DNA from: Caballeronia sp. SEWSISQ10-4 2
Lineage (GTDB): Bacteria > Pseudomonadota > Gammaproteobacteria > Burkholderiales > Burkholderiaceae
Direction: 5' to 3'
Length of the DNA: 64,000 nucleotides
NCBI RefSeq assembly: GCF_030464885.1
Contig: NZ_JALPRJ010000004.1
Coordinates: forward strand, 1-64,000
In this document: positions 8,445-17,532 of the stretch, piece after piece
Numbering within the stretch: position 1 is the first letter of the stretch
How the letters are laid out: each line of letters begins with the position of its first letter
Notes under the pieces: generated by a model
Seen by the model: only the letters and a program-made list of their open reading frames with translations
What the model was told of the DNA's origin: nothing
Database searches by the model: none
Program-made: the position numbers and the translations under genes

Positions 8445-8696
8445 TCAACTGCGTCGGTCTTGCAGACGCAAACAGAGTTCCGCCGCCGCCGAGAGGCCAT
8501 CGGCGACCGTGTGGGCCGACGAACGGTTGCGCGTGTCGTCCGCGCCTTGAGACCCGCTCACCACACTGGCAACCGTCACCCTCAGGCTCGCAATGACCGC
8601 GGCGACGCGCGGATCGTGCGGGTCTTCGGCGGTGATCCGGCCGATTCTTTCCAGCGCCTCGATGGCGTCCGTGGTCATCGCGGAATACATATTCAT
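8445..8696 (-). CDS. HrpD6/HrpX-like small T3SS protein
   Basis: 83 residues, mostly helical and soluble (DAIEALERIGRITAEDPHDP, then VAAVIASLRVTVASVV). Its ATG overlaps the hrcD stop (8693-8696), showing translational coupling. In Xanthomonas the gene between hrcD and hrpE is hrpD6 (about 80 aa), and in Ralstonia the gene between hrpW and hrpY is hrpX; this gene fills that slot. HrpD6 is reported to influence hrp regulation and secretion. The assignment is by position and length, not by a visible motif. Confidence 0.6.
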   Translation of the reverse strand: MNMYSAMTTDAIEALERIGRITAEDPHDPRVAAVIASLRVTVASVVSGSQGADDTRNRSSAHTVADGLSAAAELCLRLQDRRS

Positions 8697-9715
8697 TTCT
8701 CCGTGGCGGTGTTCGAGTTCGCCGGTTTCGAGCCTGCGTTGTTCAAGTCGGTTGCTGCGGGAAGCTCCGCGAAACTTTTGGTTCCATCGGCGAGTTCTAC
8801 ATACCTGAGCGATTCCGTCGCAAGCATCGAACTGACGCTTGTGTCCGGGCTCGCACGTTCCTTCAAGTCGAATGCAACGCGTTTGATCGACGACCCGAAA
8901 TCGATGCGCGCGCGCTCGGCCCGTTGCTGCACGTTCTGCACGTCGCGCGCTATGCCTGCCACCCGAAACGTGCCGTCGCCCGCATACGTCACGCTCACCT
9001 CGGGTTCTCCCAACGACGACTGCAATTCATCCGCCACGTCCTGCGCGATCGTCAACCGGCTGGCAATCTCCAGATTCCTGTAGCGCTCCAGCACGCCCGC
9101 CACGCGAGTCTTGTCGTTCGGCGTCGCCACCATCCCGGTCACGAGCGTTGTGTCGCCGTTACGCGCCACATGCACATCCTTCATGCCGAGCTTCGCGATC
9201 GCGTCGCCGAAGCTGACCTGCTCCGCTGAGCGCTGCAATGCCTCCGGGCTGCGCATCGCCGCCGCACTCGACACCTGACCCGGCGCGACCAGGATCGCGA
9301 CGCCGCCAAGCGACGCCGCGGCTAGACCCAGCGTGCTCCAGCGCATCCATCTGCGGTACGGCGAGCGCCTGACCGGCGCTTTACGTCGTTCGGCAGCTAC
9401 GCGCTCCGACTCCAGCATGCGGCTCAGCAGATCCATATCCGTCGGCCACACCGCATCGCAGGGACCGACGCACAGTACGACTTCGTTCATGCGGCGCGGC
9501 ACCAGGTTTTGCAAATGCCGCGCGGTACGTCCGCGGCCGATTGTGTCGAGCGTTACGACGCCGTCGTCGCGGTAGTGCAGTTCCATTGCGTTGCCGTTCC
9601 AGTCGCTCAGCTGAATGTCCGCATCGGCTTCGCGTCCAATCCGGTAAGCGCCTGGATCTAACTCTAACCGTGCCCCAGCATGGCTTCCGGTCAAAACACG
9701 AATTTGCTTTTTCAT
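8693..9715 (-). CDS. hrcD: T3SS inner-membrane ring protein HrcD/SctD (HrpW of Ralstonia)
   Basis: 340 residues. An N-terminal cytoplasmic FHA-like domain (about 1-95, ARLELDPGAYRIGREADADI ... LHYRDDGVVTLD) is followed by a basic stretch and one transmembrane helix (about 131-148, STLGLAAASLGGVAILVA). The periplasmic region carries ring-building BON-like repeats (MVATPNDKTRVAGVLERYRN; VTYAGDGTFRVAGIARDVQN). With HrcJ it forms the inner-membrane rings. Neighbours are hpaA upstream (24-base gap) and hrpD6 downstream (4-base overlap). Confidence 0.88.
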   Translation of the reverse strand: MKKQIRVLTGSHAGARLELDPGAYRIGREADADIQLSDWNGNAMELHYRDDGVVTLDTIGRGRTARHLQNLVPRRMNEVVLCVGPCDAVWPTDMDLLSRMLESERVAAERRKAPVRRSPYRRWMRWSTLGLAAASLGGVAILVAPGQVSSAAAMRSPEALQRSAEQVSFGDAIAKLGMKDVHVARNGDTTLVTGMVATPNDKTRVAGVLERYRNLEIASRLTIAQDVADELQSSLGEPEVSVTYAGDGTFRVAGIARDVQNVQQRAERARIDFGSSIKRVAFDLKERASPDTSVSSMLATESLRYVELADGTKSFAELPAATDLNNAGSKPANSNTATEK

Positions 9716-9739
9716 AACCGAAGTTCCCGATTTTTTGCG

Positions 9740-10621
9740 CTAGACCGCAAGCTGCGCGGAGTAGCCCGCGATCACTTGCGAGCGCGCGACAGCTGGTCCG
9801 ATATGGGCGGTAAGACGCGGACGATGCAACTGCAGCAACCACAGCGGCAGAAACAGGTGGAAGCGTTCGATCTGGCGAGCTTGAAGGGCATCGGCCGGCA
9901 GACGCGTAGCGAGCTCGGGCGCGCCCGCCTGCTGCAACACGTCGATCAGTTGCGTGCGAACCGCGGCAAGCGTGGTGCGTGGCGCCTTGTTCGTCGTGCG
10001 TTGCGAGCAATGCGTGAGATAGAGCTGCATCAACGTCATTGCGCGTTCCACCGGATCGGGCGCGCTTGCACCGGTGGCCGCGGCGATGCGGGTCACGCGC
10101 GCGAGTTCGAGCAGACGTGCCTGCGTCCACGGCAGGTCGGCGTGCTTCGCCATTTCAGCGAACACTTGAGCGGTCTGCTGCATCGCCACGCCACGCCGCA
10201 CAGTGGCGCCGCCCGACTTCGGCTTCGAAAGACCTTTGCCGTCCGGCTGTCCCTCGTGGTTCGACTGCGAGCCGCCTTTCTGGTCTCCACCTTCGCGCGA
10301 GCCGACCTTGACCACCAAGCTCTTCGCTTCGCGCGCGTAGGCCTGCAGCACCATCGTCTCGGTTTCCAGCGCCGCTTCGCCCTGGCTTTCCTCGGGATTC
10401 TCGACATCGCCTTTGCGGCGCGACGTCTTTCGTTTGGAACTTGTCTGGAATTGGTGATGCTTGTGCACCAGCTCTTCGAGCTCGGCGCTGTGATGCGCTT
10501 CCCCCGGCTCGATCGCCTGACCCATGCGCCTGCGGCGGTTCGTTTGCGCGTTGGCCGCCTGCGTGGCCGGGTTGGTTGTTTGCGGGTGGACCTGGAGGTG
10601 CGGGTGGCGGTGAACTTTCAT
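9740..10621 (-). CDS. hpaA: HpaA/HrpV-like T3SS control protein
   Basis: 293 residues. The first 110 are His, Gln and Lys-rich and basic (MKVHRHPHLQVHPQ; HKHHQFQTSSKRKTSRRKGD, a nuclear-localisation-like patch), followed by a Gly/Lys/Ser linker and a helical C-terminal domain. This matches Xanthomonas HpaA, a secreted export-control protein with nuclear localisation signals encoded between hrcS and hrcD, and the equally placed Ralstonia HrpV. The start at 10621 overlaps the hrcS stop (ATGA). Position gives most of the confidence. Confidence 0.72.
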   Translation of the reverse strand: MKVHRHPHLQVHPQTTNPATQAANAQTNRRRRMGQAIEPGEAHHSAELEELVHKHHQFQTSSKRKTSRRKGDVENPEESQGEAALETETMVLQAYAREAKSLVVKVGSREGGDQKGGSQSNHEGQPDGKGLSKPKSGGATVRRGVAMQQTAQVFAEMAKHADLPWTQARLLELARVTRIAAATGASAPDPVERAMTLMQLYLTHCSQRTTNKAPRTTLAAVRTQLIDVLQQAGAPELATRLPADALQARQIERFHLFLPLWLLQLHRPRLTAHIGPAVARSQVIAGYSAQLAV

Positions 10622-10878
10622 TGGAAAATCACCCTCGTGATCGATTGCGCGAACTGCAGGATCGCGGAGGCGCCCCACGGCGCGAACGCGAGAATGACCC
10701 CCGTCACGATGATCAGCTTCGCCACCTGCGAGATGCTGCTGTCCTGAAGCGACGTAATGGCCTGCAGAAACGAGATGAGCAGACCCGACACCGCGGCCGT
10801 CGCGACGACAGGCAGCGAGATCAGCAGGCAGAGCGTCAGCGCGCTCGTGGTGAGGCTCACGATGTTTTCGTAGTCCAT
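10618..10878 (-). CDS. hrcS: T3SS export apparatus protein HrcS/SctS
   Basis: 86-residue FliQ/SctS family membrane protein of the export gate. Two hydrophobic helices are visible (ALTLCLLISLPVVATAAVSG; IIVTGVILAFAPWGASAI) with the conserved LQAITSLQDSSIS loop. The start MDYENIV at 10878 matches family length; an in-frame ATG further upstream would lie inside hrcR. It is coupled to hpaA and lies four bases downstream of hrcR. Confidence 0.93.
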   Translation of the reverse strand: MDYENIVSLTTSALTLCLLISLPVVATAAVSGLLISFLQAITSLQDSSISQVAKLIIVTGVILAFAPWGASAILQFAQSITRVIFQ

Positions 10879-10882
10879 GGCA

Positions 10883-11527
10883 TCACTTGTAAGTGGAAAC
10901 GAGCCCATGCAGCAGCATCGACCAGCCGTCCATCACGACGAACAGCATCAGCTTGAACGGGATTGCGATGTTGGTCGGCGTGACCTGCGAGAGTCCGAGC
11001 GCCATCAGGATGTTGGCAATCACGAGATCGATCACGATGAACACGAGGTACAGCAGGAAACCGATCTTGAACGCCGCGGTCAGTTCGCTGACGGTGAACG
11101 CGGGGGCGAGTACGATCAGATCGTCCTCATGCACCTTGTTGGCGAGATTGGGCGGCCAGATTTCCTTGACCGAGCGCATGAAGAACGCTTTTTCACGCGT
11201 GCCCGCGTGCTTGACGAGAAACTGCCGGAACGGCTCGCGGACCGACTCGAACATCTGCATCACCTGGCCGGTGCCGTCCTCCTGCGCTTTCTGTGCGGAC
11301 TCGTACGCCTGCATGCCGACCGGCGCCATCACGAAGCACGTGATGATCAGCGCAATGCCGTTGGTGACCGTGGCCGGCGGGACCTGCTGTGTGCCGAGCG
11401 CATTGCGCAGCAGCCCGAGCACGATCACGATCTTCGTGTACGACGTGACGACCATCGCGACGAACGGCAACAGCCCGAGCGCCAGCAGCGTGATCAGCAG
11501 GGAGGCGATGTTCAGATTGGGATTCAT
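10883..11527 (-). CDS. hrcR: T3SS export apparatus protein HrcR/SctR
   Basis: 214-residue FliP/SctR family integral membrane protein at the core of the export gate. Visible hallmarks are an N-terminal helix (LLITLLALGLLPFVAMVVTS), the motif SYTKIVIVLGLLRNALGTQQ, the conserved PAFTVSELTAAFKIGF block, and C-terminal helices ending PFKLMLFVVMDGW. Full family length. It is in the minus-strand hrc operon between hrcQ and hrcS. Confidence 0.95.
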   Translation of the reverse strand: MNPNLNIASLLITLLALGLLPFVAMVVTSYTKIVIVLGLLRNALGTQQVPPATVTNGIALIITCFVMAPVGMQAYESAQKAQEDGTGQVMQMFESVREPFRQFLVKHAGTREKAFFMRSVKEIWPPNLANKVHEDDLIVLAPAFTVSELTAAFKIGFLLYLVFIVIDLVIANILMALGLSQVTPTNIAIPFKLMLFVVMDGWSMLLHGLVSTYK

Positions 11528-11549
11528 GCGGTGTCGGGTCGCCTTGTGC

Positions 11550-12734
11550 TTACGCGCTGCCGATTCGGGCGATCTGCAAACCGAGATGCTCGCCGATCGC
11601 CACCAGCCGTCCGGTGCCTATCGTGCGGCCGTGCACGACGAGCCGCACCTGCGCGTCTTCGACTGCGATCGGCAATTCGAGCAGATAGCCGGGCTGCAAC
11701 GTCGCGAGTGTGGCGAGCGGGAGTTCGAGCGTGCTGATCTCGAGTTGTACGGGTACGTCGAGTTCGCTCAGGGCGTCGAGCGCGGGTTGTTCCGCGCGAA
11801 TGTCGCTATTGGTTTGCTCCTGTTCGCGCCAGACGGCGTCCGCGTCGGTCGGCGTGTCGTAGGCGGTTGAGTCGTAAGCGCTTGAGTCGAAGGCGTCTTG
11901 GGTCATAGTCGGTTCGGTGACAAAGGTGATATGGCTGCCCTGAATGTCGACAGACGCCGCGAGCCGTAGGCCGGTACGCGCGCCCCACGAGATCAGCGCG
12001 GTCATCGGTTGCCGGCTCGCGGAAGGATGCGTGACATTCCAGCCCAGCAGCACGTCGCGCGGACGTAGCGCTTTCAGTATCGCGGTAGGGCAGGTGCGCC
12101 GCGCCACGCACAAGCGGCCGGGCAGATGGACATAGGCAAACGCCGCAAGACGGTCGGCCGGTGCGTGTTTATTCATTACGGTATTCACTGCGGCATTCGC
12201 CACGGATCTGGCCTTCAGTTCGTCGATCAGCCCGACCGGTACGCTCGTGATAACGCATTGAAGCGGTGGCGTCGCGCGGTTGAAGATCAGCGGCAATCCG
12301 CTCTCCAGCGCCCGCTCGCCGGCTTGCGAGTGGTCATCGCGGACATCGCAAGGGACGAGGTCGGCCACGCGTAACGTGTCGAGGCCTTCGCGCCGCGCGG
12401 TTTCCAGCCACGCGTTCAGCCACAAATTGATCAGCGCGACGCGTCGCGCCGCATTGTCGTCCGCCGCGATGCTCTCCAGCGCAGGAAAACGTTGCGCATC
12501 GAAGCGCACGTCGAGCGTGCCGTAGTCGCTGATCAAACTCAGCTGCGTGGGGCAAACGAACGCGTGGCCCGGTTTGCTCCGCCCGCCCGCCGCTGCGGGC
12601 ATTACACCGGACAGACCGAACGGCGCGTGTTCCGGCGCCTCGCATAGCAGCCGCGATAGCGCCGCCAGCGGCGGCGAGTAGCGTATGAGGCGGTGTGTCA
12701 GCTCTTCGAATTGCTGCATCGCGATTTGATCCAT
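11550..12734 (-). CDS. hrcQ: T3SS cytoplasmic-ring protein HrcQ/SctQ
   Basis: 394 residues. A poorly conserved N-terminal two-thirds is followed by a C-terminal SpoA domain (about 315-394: LDVPVQLEISTLELPLATLA ... HLGLQIARI). SctQ builds the cytoplasmic sorting platform that recruits substrate-chaperone complexes. It is a single undivided protein, as in Ralstonia, not the split HrcQA/HrcQB of Pseudomonas syringae. It lies 18 bases downstream of hpaP and 22 upstream of hrcR. Confidence 0.88.
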   Translation of the reverse strand: MDQIAMQQFEELTHRLIRYSPPLAALSRLLCEAPEHAPFGLSGVMPAAAGGRSKPGHAFVCPTQLSLISDYGTLDVRFDAQRFPALESIAADDNAARRVALINLWLNAWLETARREGLDTLRVADLVPCDVRDDHSQAGERALESGLPLIFNRATPPLQCVITSVPVGLIDELKARSVANAAVNTVMNKHAPADRLAAFAYVHLPGRLCVARRTCPTAILKALRPRDVLLGWNVTHPSASRQPMTALISWGARTGLRLAASVDIQGSHITFVTEPTMTQDAFDSSAYDSTAYDTPTDADAVWREQEQTNSDIRAEQPALDALSELDVPVQLEISTLELPLATLATLQPGYLLELPIAVEDAQVRLVVHGRTIGTGRLVAIGEHLGLQIARIGSA

Positions 12735-12752
12735 TGTGCAGAGCGGCTTCCG

Positions 12753-13571
12753 CTATGCGGTCACCTCAATGCTTGTCGGCCTTTTTACGCGCGATTCGAG
12801 CCGCGCAGCCAATCCGTTGGCATGGGTATAGATTAGGGCGCGTGAAGCGGGCACGGGACTCTGGAAGCGAAGCGACAAGCGCGACCGCGAAATGGCCATG
12901 TGCAAAGTCGTCTCGTCGAGAATCTTGGGATCGAGCCTTATCGTGACCGCCTGGTCGTCCGGCGCTGCGCGGGTGAAGTTGATCAGCGACGTGAGGTGGG
13001 CGGTGAGCAGGTCGAGCCGCGAAGGGTCGTCGTCGTTCGGTGTATCGGCGGAAGGCATGCGGCTGTCGGCGGCCGCATCGGTATGCGGTGTCAGCGGCCG
13101 GCTGCCGCGCACGGAAAAGGACGGCGCACGGTTTGCGGCAATACGATGGTTCGCCGCTAGTCGTTTTTCATGATCGGTCAGCGGCAGCGCGTGAATTTCG
13201 TCGTGCTGTGCGCCTGGCTCGGCGTCGGCCGCGGACTCGCGCGGAATAGGCGGGTCCGCGTCGTATCGCTCGGAACAGGCTGGTGCATTGGCCTGCCCGG
13301 GCGGGGAAGGCAGGGGCGTAGGCTGCGCAAGCTGCACAAGCGGCAAGCTCTCCGCGGCGGCTGCCGGCGCGTTGCCGTCTTCGTTGTCGGTCAAGATCTC
13401 ATCCCCGTCATTCGCCTGTACGATCTCGTTCTCGTCCGGTCGCGACGCCGACACCGCTGTCATCAGACTTCTGAAACGCGCGCTGCGGGCCTGATCCGGC
13501 GGCGGGTCGCCGGGCGCCGTCGCGGGGGAAAGAATTCGCAGAGGCCGCAGATGAATGGGTTGGTTCAACAT
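12753..13571 (-). CDS. hpaP: T3SS substrate-specificity switch HpaP/HpaC (SctP)
   Basis: 272 residues, Pro/Ala/Asp-rich and probably disordered over about 1-170. A conserved C-terminal domain (about 185-272) contains SRLDLLTAHLTSLINF, then AVTIRLDPKILDETTLHMAI and LSLRFQSPVPASRALIY. FliK/SctP proteins with this layout switch export from pilus to translocator and effector substrates by acting on HrcU. The position between hrcV and hrcQ is as in Ralstonia (hpaP) and Xanthomonas (hpaC). Confidence 0.82.
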   Translation of the reverse strand: MLNQPIHLRPLRILSPATAPGDPPPDQARSARFRSLMTAVSASRPDENEIVQANDGDEILTDNEDGNAPAAAAESLPLVQLAQPTPLPSPPGQANAPACSERYDADPPIPRESAADAEPGAQHDEIHALPLTDHEKRLAANHRIAANRAPSFSVRGSRPLTPHTDAAADSRMPSADTPNDDDPSRLDLLTAHLTSLINFTRAAPDDQAVTIRLDPKILDETTLHMAISRSRLSLRFQSPVPASRALIYTHANGLAARLESRVKRPTSIEVTA

Positions 13572-13612
13572 TGCGGCTCCGCGTTCGTCAAAGTGGATCG
13601 GATTGAAAAAGA

Positions 13613-15568
13613 TCAGAGCGACAAGCTGCCGAACAACTGCAGATCGATCTCGCCGTTGAGTTCCTGAAACGAATACACGTCGAGCCAGTTCAGCCTGCGC
13701 TCAATCATCCGGCGAAAATAGCGGCGAATGTCGACGGCGGTCACCACCGCGAGATTGGCGGGCGGCGTGCCGGTCACCATGTTTTCGAGGCTCTGGATGA
13801 TCATCTCGACCTGACGCGGTTCGAGCGTCAGGTAATTGCCGGCGGGCGTCGGCTTGATCGCTTGCCGGATCGTCTGTTCGAGTTCCTGATCGAGCACGAT
13901 GGCCGGCATCTTGCGCAAGCCTTGTGACGCGCGATGGCCGATCATGCGGCCCAGATCCGCGCGGACGTATTCGGTCAACATGATCAGGTCCTTCTCTTTC
14001 GGCCCCCACACGACCATGCTTTCAAGGATCGAGCGGATATCGCGGATCGGAATTTGCTCTTCCAGCAGACGCCGCAACACCTCCGCGATACGCTGCACCG
14101 GCAGCGCCTTCTGCACTTCGGCGACGAGACCGGGGTAGTCGAGTGTCACGCGCTCTAGAATCCATTGCGTCTCCTGCACGCCGACGAAGAGGCGCGCCTC
14201 CTGCCGCAACAGCCTGATCACATGCGTACCGATCGCGCTTTCGATATCCACGGTTCCGGGCGCGCCGTCGGGCGACGTGGCGAGCGTGTCTAGATCGGCA
14301 GTGTCCACCGGTACGTCATGAATCAGTACGCTGTAGCCGAGGCCGGGCAATGCATCCGAGGCCCAGAACACGATCCCCGGAAATGGCAAGCCGAGTTCCT
14401 CGACGACTTGTTGCCGGCCTTTTTCGAACACCTCGTTTAGATGCGCCGAATCGAGTTTCGCCGCGAGCCCGCTGGAGAGCTTCACCGCAAGCGGCGCCGC
14501 GAACGCGGGCGCGACGCGCAGGATGCTGTCCGCGGCTTTCTTGATGCCGTCACGCTGCAACGAAGGCAGCGCTTCCTGGGCGGCGGTGCGGCCCGCGCCG
14601 CTCTTACGCCGCACCAGATGGCCGCCGCCGAAAATAAACGCGGCGAGCAGCACGAAGATCGTCGACGGAAAGCCCGGCACCAGCGCGAAGCCGCACAGCA
14701 GCACCGCCGCGGTAGACAGCGCGCGCGAACTGGTGCTCAGTTGCGACGCGATATCCATGCCGAGCGAGCTCGGCTTGTCATGATCACTCGCGACGCGCGT
14801 GATCATGACGCCGGCTGCCACCGAAATCAGCAGCGACGGAATCTGCGACACCATCGCATCGCCGATCGACAGCACCGAGAAACGCGCGGCCGCCTCGCCG
14901 GCGGTCATGCCGTGGTAGGACGTGCCCACCACGATCCCCGCGAAGATGTTGACCATTGTGATGATCAGCCCGGCGATGGCGTCGCCCTTGACGAACTTCA
15001 TCGCGCCATCCATCCCGCCGTGCAACTGGCTTTCGACCGCCAGCATCGCGCGCCGCTCGCGCGCCTCCTCGGCGGTGAGCGAGCCGGCGCGCACGTCGGC
15101 GTCGATCGCCATCTGCTTGCCGGGCATCGCGTCGAGCGTGAAACGCGCGCCGACTTCGGCGACGCGCTCCGATCCTTTCGCGATCACGATGAACTGGACT
15201 GTCGTGATGATCAAGAACACCACGAGACCCACCACGAGGTTGCCGCCCACCACCAGTTCGCCGAAGCTCTCGATGATATGGCCGGCATCCGCATGCAGCA
15301 GAATCGATTTGGTCGACGCAATATTCAGCGAGAGCCGGAACAGCGTGGTGAACAACAGCAACGACGGAAACGACGACAGCGTGGTCGCGTTCGGTATGTA
15401 CATCGTCGCGGTCAGCAGTACGACGCTGAGCATGATGTTGACCGCCAGCAGAATGTCGATCAGGAATGTCGGCAGCGGCAGGATCATCAGCGCGACGACG
15501 GCGACGATCAGCGCGGCGACGCTGACTTCGCCGGACCGGCCTGAAAGCTGAAGCTTCATGATGCTCAT
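13613..15568 (-). CDS. hrcV: T3SS export gate protein HrcV/SctV
   Basis: 651-residue FlhA/SctV (FHIPEP) protein. The N-terminal half has about eight transmembrane helices (SVAALIVAVVALMILPLPTF onwards) and the signature VARFTLDAMPGKQMAIDADV-type segment, read here as GARFTLDAMPGKQMAIDADV. The C-terminal half is the cytoplasmic nonamer-ring domain ending FQELNGEIDLQLFGSLSL. MSIMKLQLSG at 15568 is chosen because AAAGG lies upstream; ATG 15559 is also possible. It follows hrcU by 64 bases. Confidence 0.95.
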   Translation of the reverse strand: MSIMKLQLSGRSGEVSVAALIVAVVALMILPLPTFLIDILLAVNIMLSVVLLTATMYIPNATTLSSFPSLLLFTTLFRLSLNIASTKSILLHADAGHIIESFGELVVGGNLVVGLVVFLIITTVQFIVIAKGSERVAEVGARFTLDAMPGKQMAIDADVRAGSLTAEEARERRAMLAVESQLHGGMDGAMKFVKGDAIAGLIITMVNIFAGIVVGTSYHGMTAGEAAARFSVLSIGDAMVSQIPSLLISVAAGVMITRVASDHDKPSSLGMDIASQLSTSSRALSTAAVLLCGFALVPGFPSTIFVLLAAFIFGGGHLVRRKSGAGRTAAQEALPSLQRDGIKKAADSILRVAPAFAAPLAVKLSSGLAAKLDSAHLNEVFEKGRQQVVEELGLPFPGIVFWASDALPGLGYSVLIHDVPVDTADLDTLATSPDGAPGTVDIESAIGTHVIRLLRQEARLFVGVQETQWILERVTLDYPGLVAEVQKALPVQRIAEVLRRLLEEQIPIRDIRSILESMVVWGPKEKDLIMLTEYVRADLGRMIGHRASQGLRKMPAIVLDQELEQTIRQAIKPTPAGNYLTLEPRQVEMIIQSLENMVTGTPPANLAVVTAVDIRRYFRRMIERRLNWLDVYSFQELNGEIDLQLFGSLSL

Positions 15569-15632
15569 GCGTAACCTTTGAGTGCGGCAAAACAGGGAAG
15601 GGAACGAGCGCGAACGGCTGCGCGAAAAGTCT

Positions 15633-16685
15633 TCATGCGGCGCCTGCCTGACTGATCTGGTTCGCCCACACCAGCACTTCGGCGACGCTCTCGAACAGCG
15701 CATCGGGCACCGCGTCGTGCAACGGCACCTTGTACAGCGCGCGCGCGAGCGGCGGATCTTCGATCAGCGGAATGCCGGTTTTCTCGGCCGCGCGGCGAAT
15801 CGCGAGCGCGTCGCCGTCCACGCCTTTCGCGATGATGCGCGGCAGCCCGTGTTCCTCGGGCGCATAGCGCAGCGCGACCGCGAAGTGGGTCGGATTGACC
15901 ACGACGGCCTGCGCGCCTTGAATGCGTTTTTCCGGGCTCGACTGCGCGTCTTCGCGCGCGATCTGCTTGCGCTTGCCCTTGAGTTCGGGGTTGCCCTCCG
16001 ACTCCTTGCCTTCGCGCTTGATCTCGTCCTTGCTCATGCGGTGATCGCGGATGAAGAGCCAGCGCTGGATCCCGTAGTCGGCGGCGCCGAGCACGATGTA
16101 GGCCGCGCCAGAAATCGCGAGGAAGCGCCAGATCATCGTCCACGACACCTGCACCACGTCCATCAGCGGCTGGTAACCCACGCTCGCGATCAGCGGCACG
16201 AGGCCCGTCACCGCCTTGTAGAGCACGACGATCAGCAGGCTCGCCTTGAGCGTCATCTTGATCAGATCGATCACCGATCTGACCGAAAAAATCCGCTGCA
16301 GTCCCGCGCCCGGATTGATCGCGGACATCTTCAGCTCGATCGGCTTGAACGAGATGTTGACGCCGGTCTGCAACAGCAGCGCGCAGGCGGGCGTCAGCAA
16401 CGCGACTCCCAGCACCGGCAGCAACAGCAGCGCGGCTTCCTTCGCCACGGCGAGGATCGACGCGAACGGCGCGAAATCCGCCGCGCTCGCGCGCTTGACG
16501 TCGAGGCCCATGCGCATCATCGCGCGCAGATGGTCGCCCATCCCGCCGCCCGCCTGCGAGAACGCGAGCGCGCTCGCCACGAGAAGCGCGCCGGCGGCGA
16601 GGTCCGTGCTCTTCGGCACCTCGCCGTCGCGCCGTGCGTCGCGCAGTTTCTTGTCTGTTGGGGCTTCGGTCTTTTCGTCCGACAT
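15633..16685 (-). CDS. hrcU: T3SS autoprotease/switch HrcU/SctU, first gene of minus operon
   Basis: 350-residue FlhB/SctU family protein. The start MSDEKTEAPTDKKLRDAR is the highly conserved N-terminus; the longer frame to 16997 is upstream non-coding sequence. Four transmembrane helices follow, and then the cytoplasmic domain with the self-cleaving NPTH motif in VVVNPTHFAVALRY. Cleavage between Asn and Pro sets the substrate switch with HpaP. The gene heads the minus-strand hrc operon. A hrpII box at 16806-16829 with a -10-like CAGAAT at 16773-16768 lies 80-145 bases upstream. Confidence 0.95.
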   Translation of the reverse strand: MSDEKTEAPTDKKLRDARRDGEVPKSTDLAAGALLVASALAFSQAGGGMGDHLRAMMRMGLDVKRASAADFAPFASILAVAKEAALLLLPVLGVALLTPACALLLQTGVNISFKPIELKMSAINPGAGLQRIFSVRSVIDLIKMTLKASLLIVVLYKAVTGLVPLIASVGYQPLMDVVQVSWTMIWRFLAISGAAYIVLGAADYGIQRWLFIRDHRMSKDEIKREGKESEGNPELKGKRKQIAREDAQSSPEKRIQGAQAVVVNPTHFAVALRYAPEEHGLPRIIAKGVDGDALAIRRAAEKTGIPLIEDPPLARALYKVPLHDAVPDALFESVAEVLVWANQISQAGAA

Positions 16686-16805
16686 GGGCGTCGTTCCTCG
16701 ATGCGGCGTGGCCGGGCTGGGCTGGCTTGCGTTGCGTTGCACCGGTTCCGAACGGTCCGGCCACGTGATTCTGCGGCGGCGCGGCAGCGCGAGCGCCGCG
16801 ACAAG

Positions 16806-16829
16806 CGAAGCGCGCGGCGCTCGCGCGAA
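16806..16829 (-). promoter_or_regulatory. hrpII box for hrcU operon
   Basis: On the minus strand this is TTCG-N16-TTCG (seen on the plus strand as CGAA at 16806 and 16826). A YANNRT-type -10 hexamer, CAGAAT on the minus strand, lies at 16773-16768, 32 bases downstream. This fits the hrpII/PIP promoter architecture recognised by HrpB/HrpX. Confidence 0.85.
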
Positions 16830-16904
16830 CTTCGGATAAACGGCGGCGTGGCGTCGACGGGAAGCGCGCGAGGCGGGCTTCGCACGGCGTGCTGCGTGCG
16901 TCGG

Positions 16905-16928
16905 TTCGCTCCATGGCGAGCCGGTTCG
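16905..16928 (+). promoter_or_regulatory. hrpII box for hrpB1-hrcT operon
   Basis: Perfect TTCG-N16-TTCG on the plus strand, inside a longer direct repeat CGGTTCGCT at both ends. A YANNRT-type -10, TAACGT, is at 16962-16967, 33 bases downstream, and the first gene starts at 17067. It is divergent from the box at 16806-16829, so the two half-clusters share one 380-base control region. Confidence 0.85.
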
Positions 16929-17066
16929 CTTACGACATAGACCACCGTGCGCCAGTGTCGCTAACGTAGCGCTTGAACGAACCCGACGTTCGTCCATTTC
17001 CGTAGCTTCAGCAGCATTCGTAACGAGCGTGCGCCGTTAGTCCTGCTGCCGCTCTCTGGGGGAAAC

Positions 17067-17528
17067 GTGTTGAATCTGACCGCCTGTCCTGACAAGCTTG
17101 TCTCGGCGCTGATAGAACTGCTGGTGACCAGCGTGAACAAGGGTTACCTCGATGAATCCGAGCGCCTGCTCGCCGCGCTGCAAGTCATGCGGCCGCGCTT
17201 TCGCGAACTGCAGGTCTACGACGTGTGGCTACTGATCGCCCGCAAGCAGTTCACCCAAGCCGCGCAGATTCTGCGCACGCTGGAAGGCCAGACGTTGCAA
17301 CAGCCGTTCAATGCGTATGTGAGCGCGTTGATGGCGATCTGCCTGTTCTCGATGAAAGATCCGAGCTGGCGCATCTTCGCGAACGAGGTGGTGTCCCGCA
17401 ACGAAGACACCGAATCCATCGCGCTCGTCAATCTGCTGATGGGCAACAAGCCCGAGCCGCGCATGAGCGAGCCGGTCGAGCGCCCGAGCGTGCAGCAGTT
17501 TTCCCATTCCCACTTTCTGCGAGCCTGA
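17067..17528 (+). CDS. hrpB1: HrpB1/HrpK family T3SS protein
   Basis: 153-residue soluble helical protein of the HrpB1/HrpK family (TPR-like, SycD-like fold pattern: LIELLVTSVNKGYLDESERL; ALQVMRPRFRELQVYDVWLL; QFTQAAQILRTLEG). It starts with GTG 17067 after GGGGGAAAC. Family members in Xanthomonas and Ralstonia are needed for secretion; HrpB1 is periplasmic and binds peptidoglycan in Xanthomonas. First gene of the plus-strand operon, with four bases between it and hrpB2. Confidence 0.88.
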   Translation: MLNLTACPDKLVSALIELLVTSVNKGYLDESERLLAALQVMRPRFRELQVYDVWLLIARKQFTQAAQILRTLEGQTLQQPFNAYVSALMAICLFSMKDPSWRIFANEVVSRNEDTESIALVNLLMGNKPEPRMSEPVERPSVQQFSHSHFLRA

Positions 17529-17532
17529 CACC

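Noticed and set aside
14441..15544. Long plus-strand open frame opposite hrcV
   Set aside because: It is Arg/His-rich with GC-periodicity of the opposite strand and overlaps a certain gene; it is a shadow frame. The same holds for other long antisense frames over hrcU, hrcN, hrcC and the large effectors.
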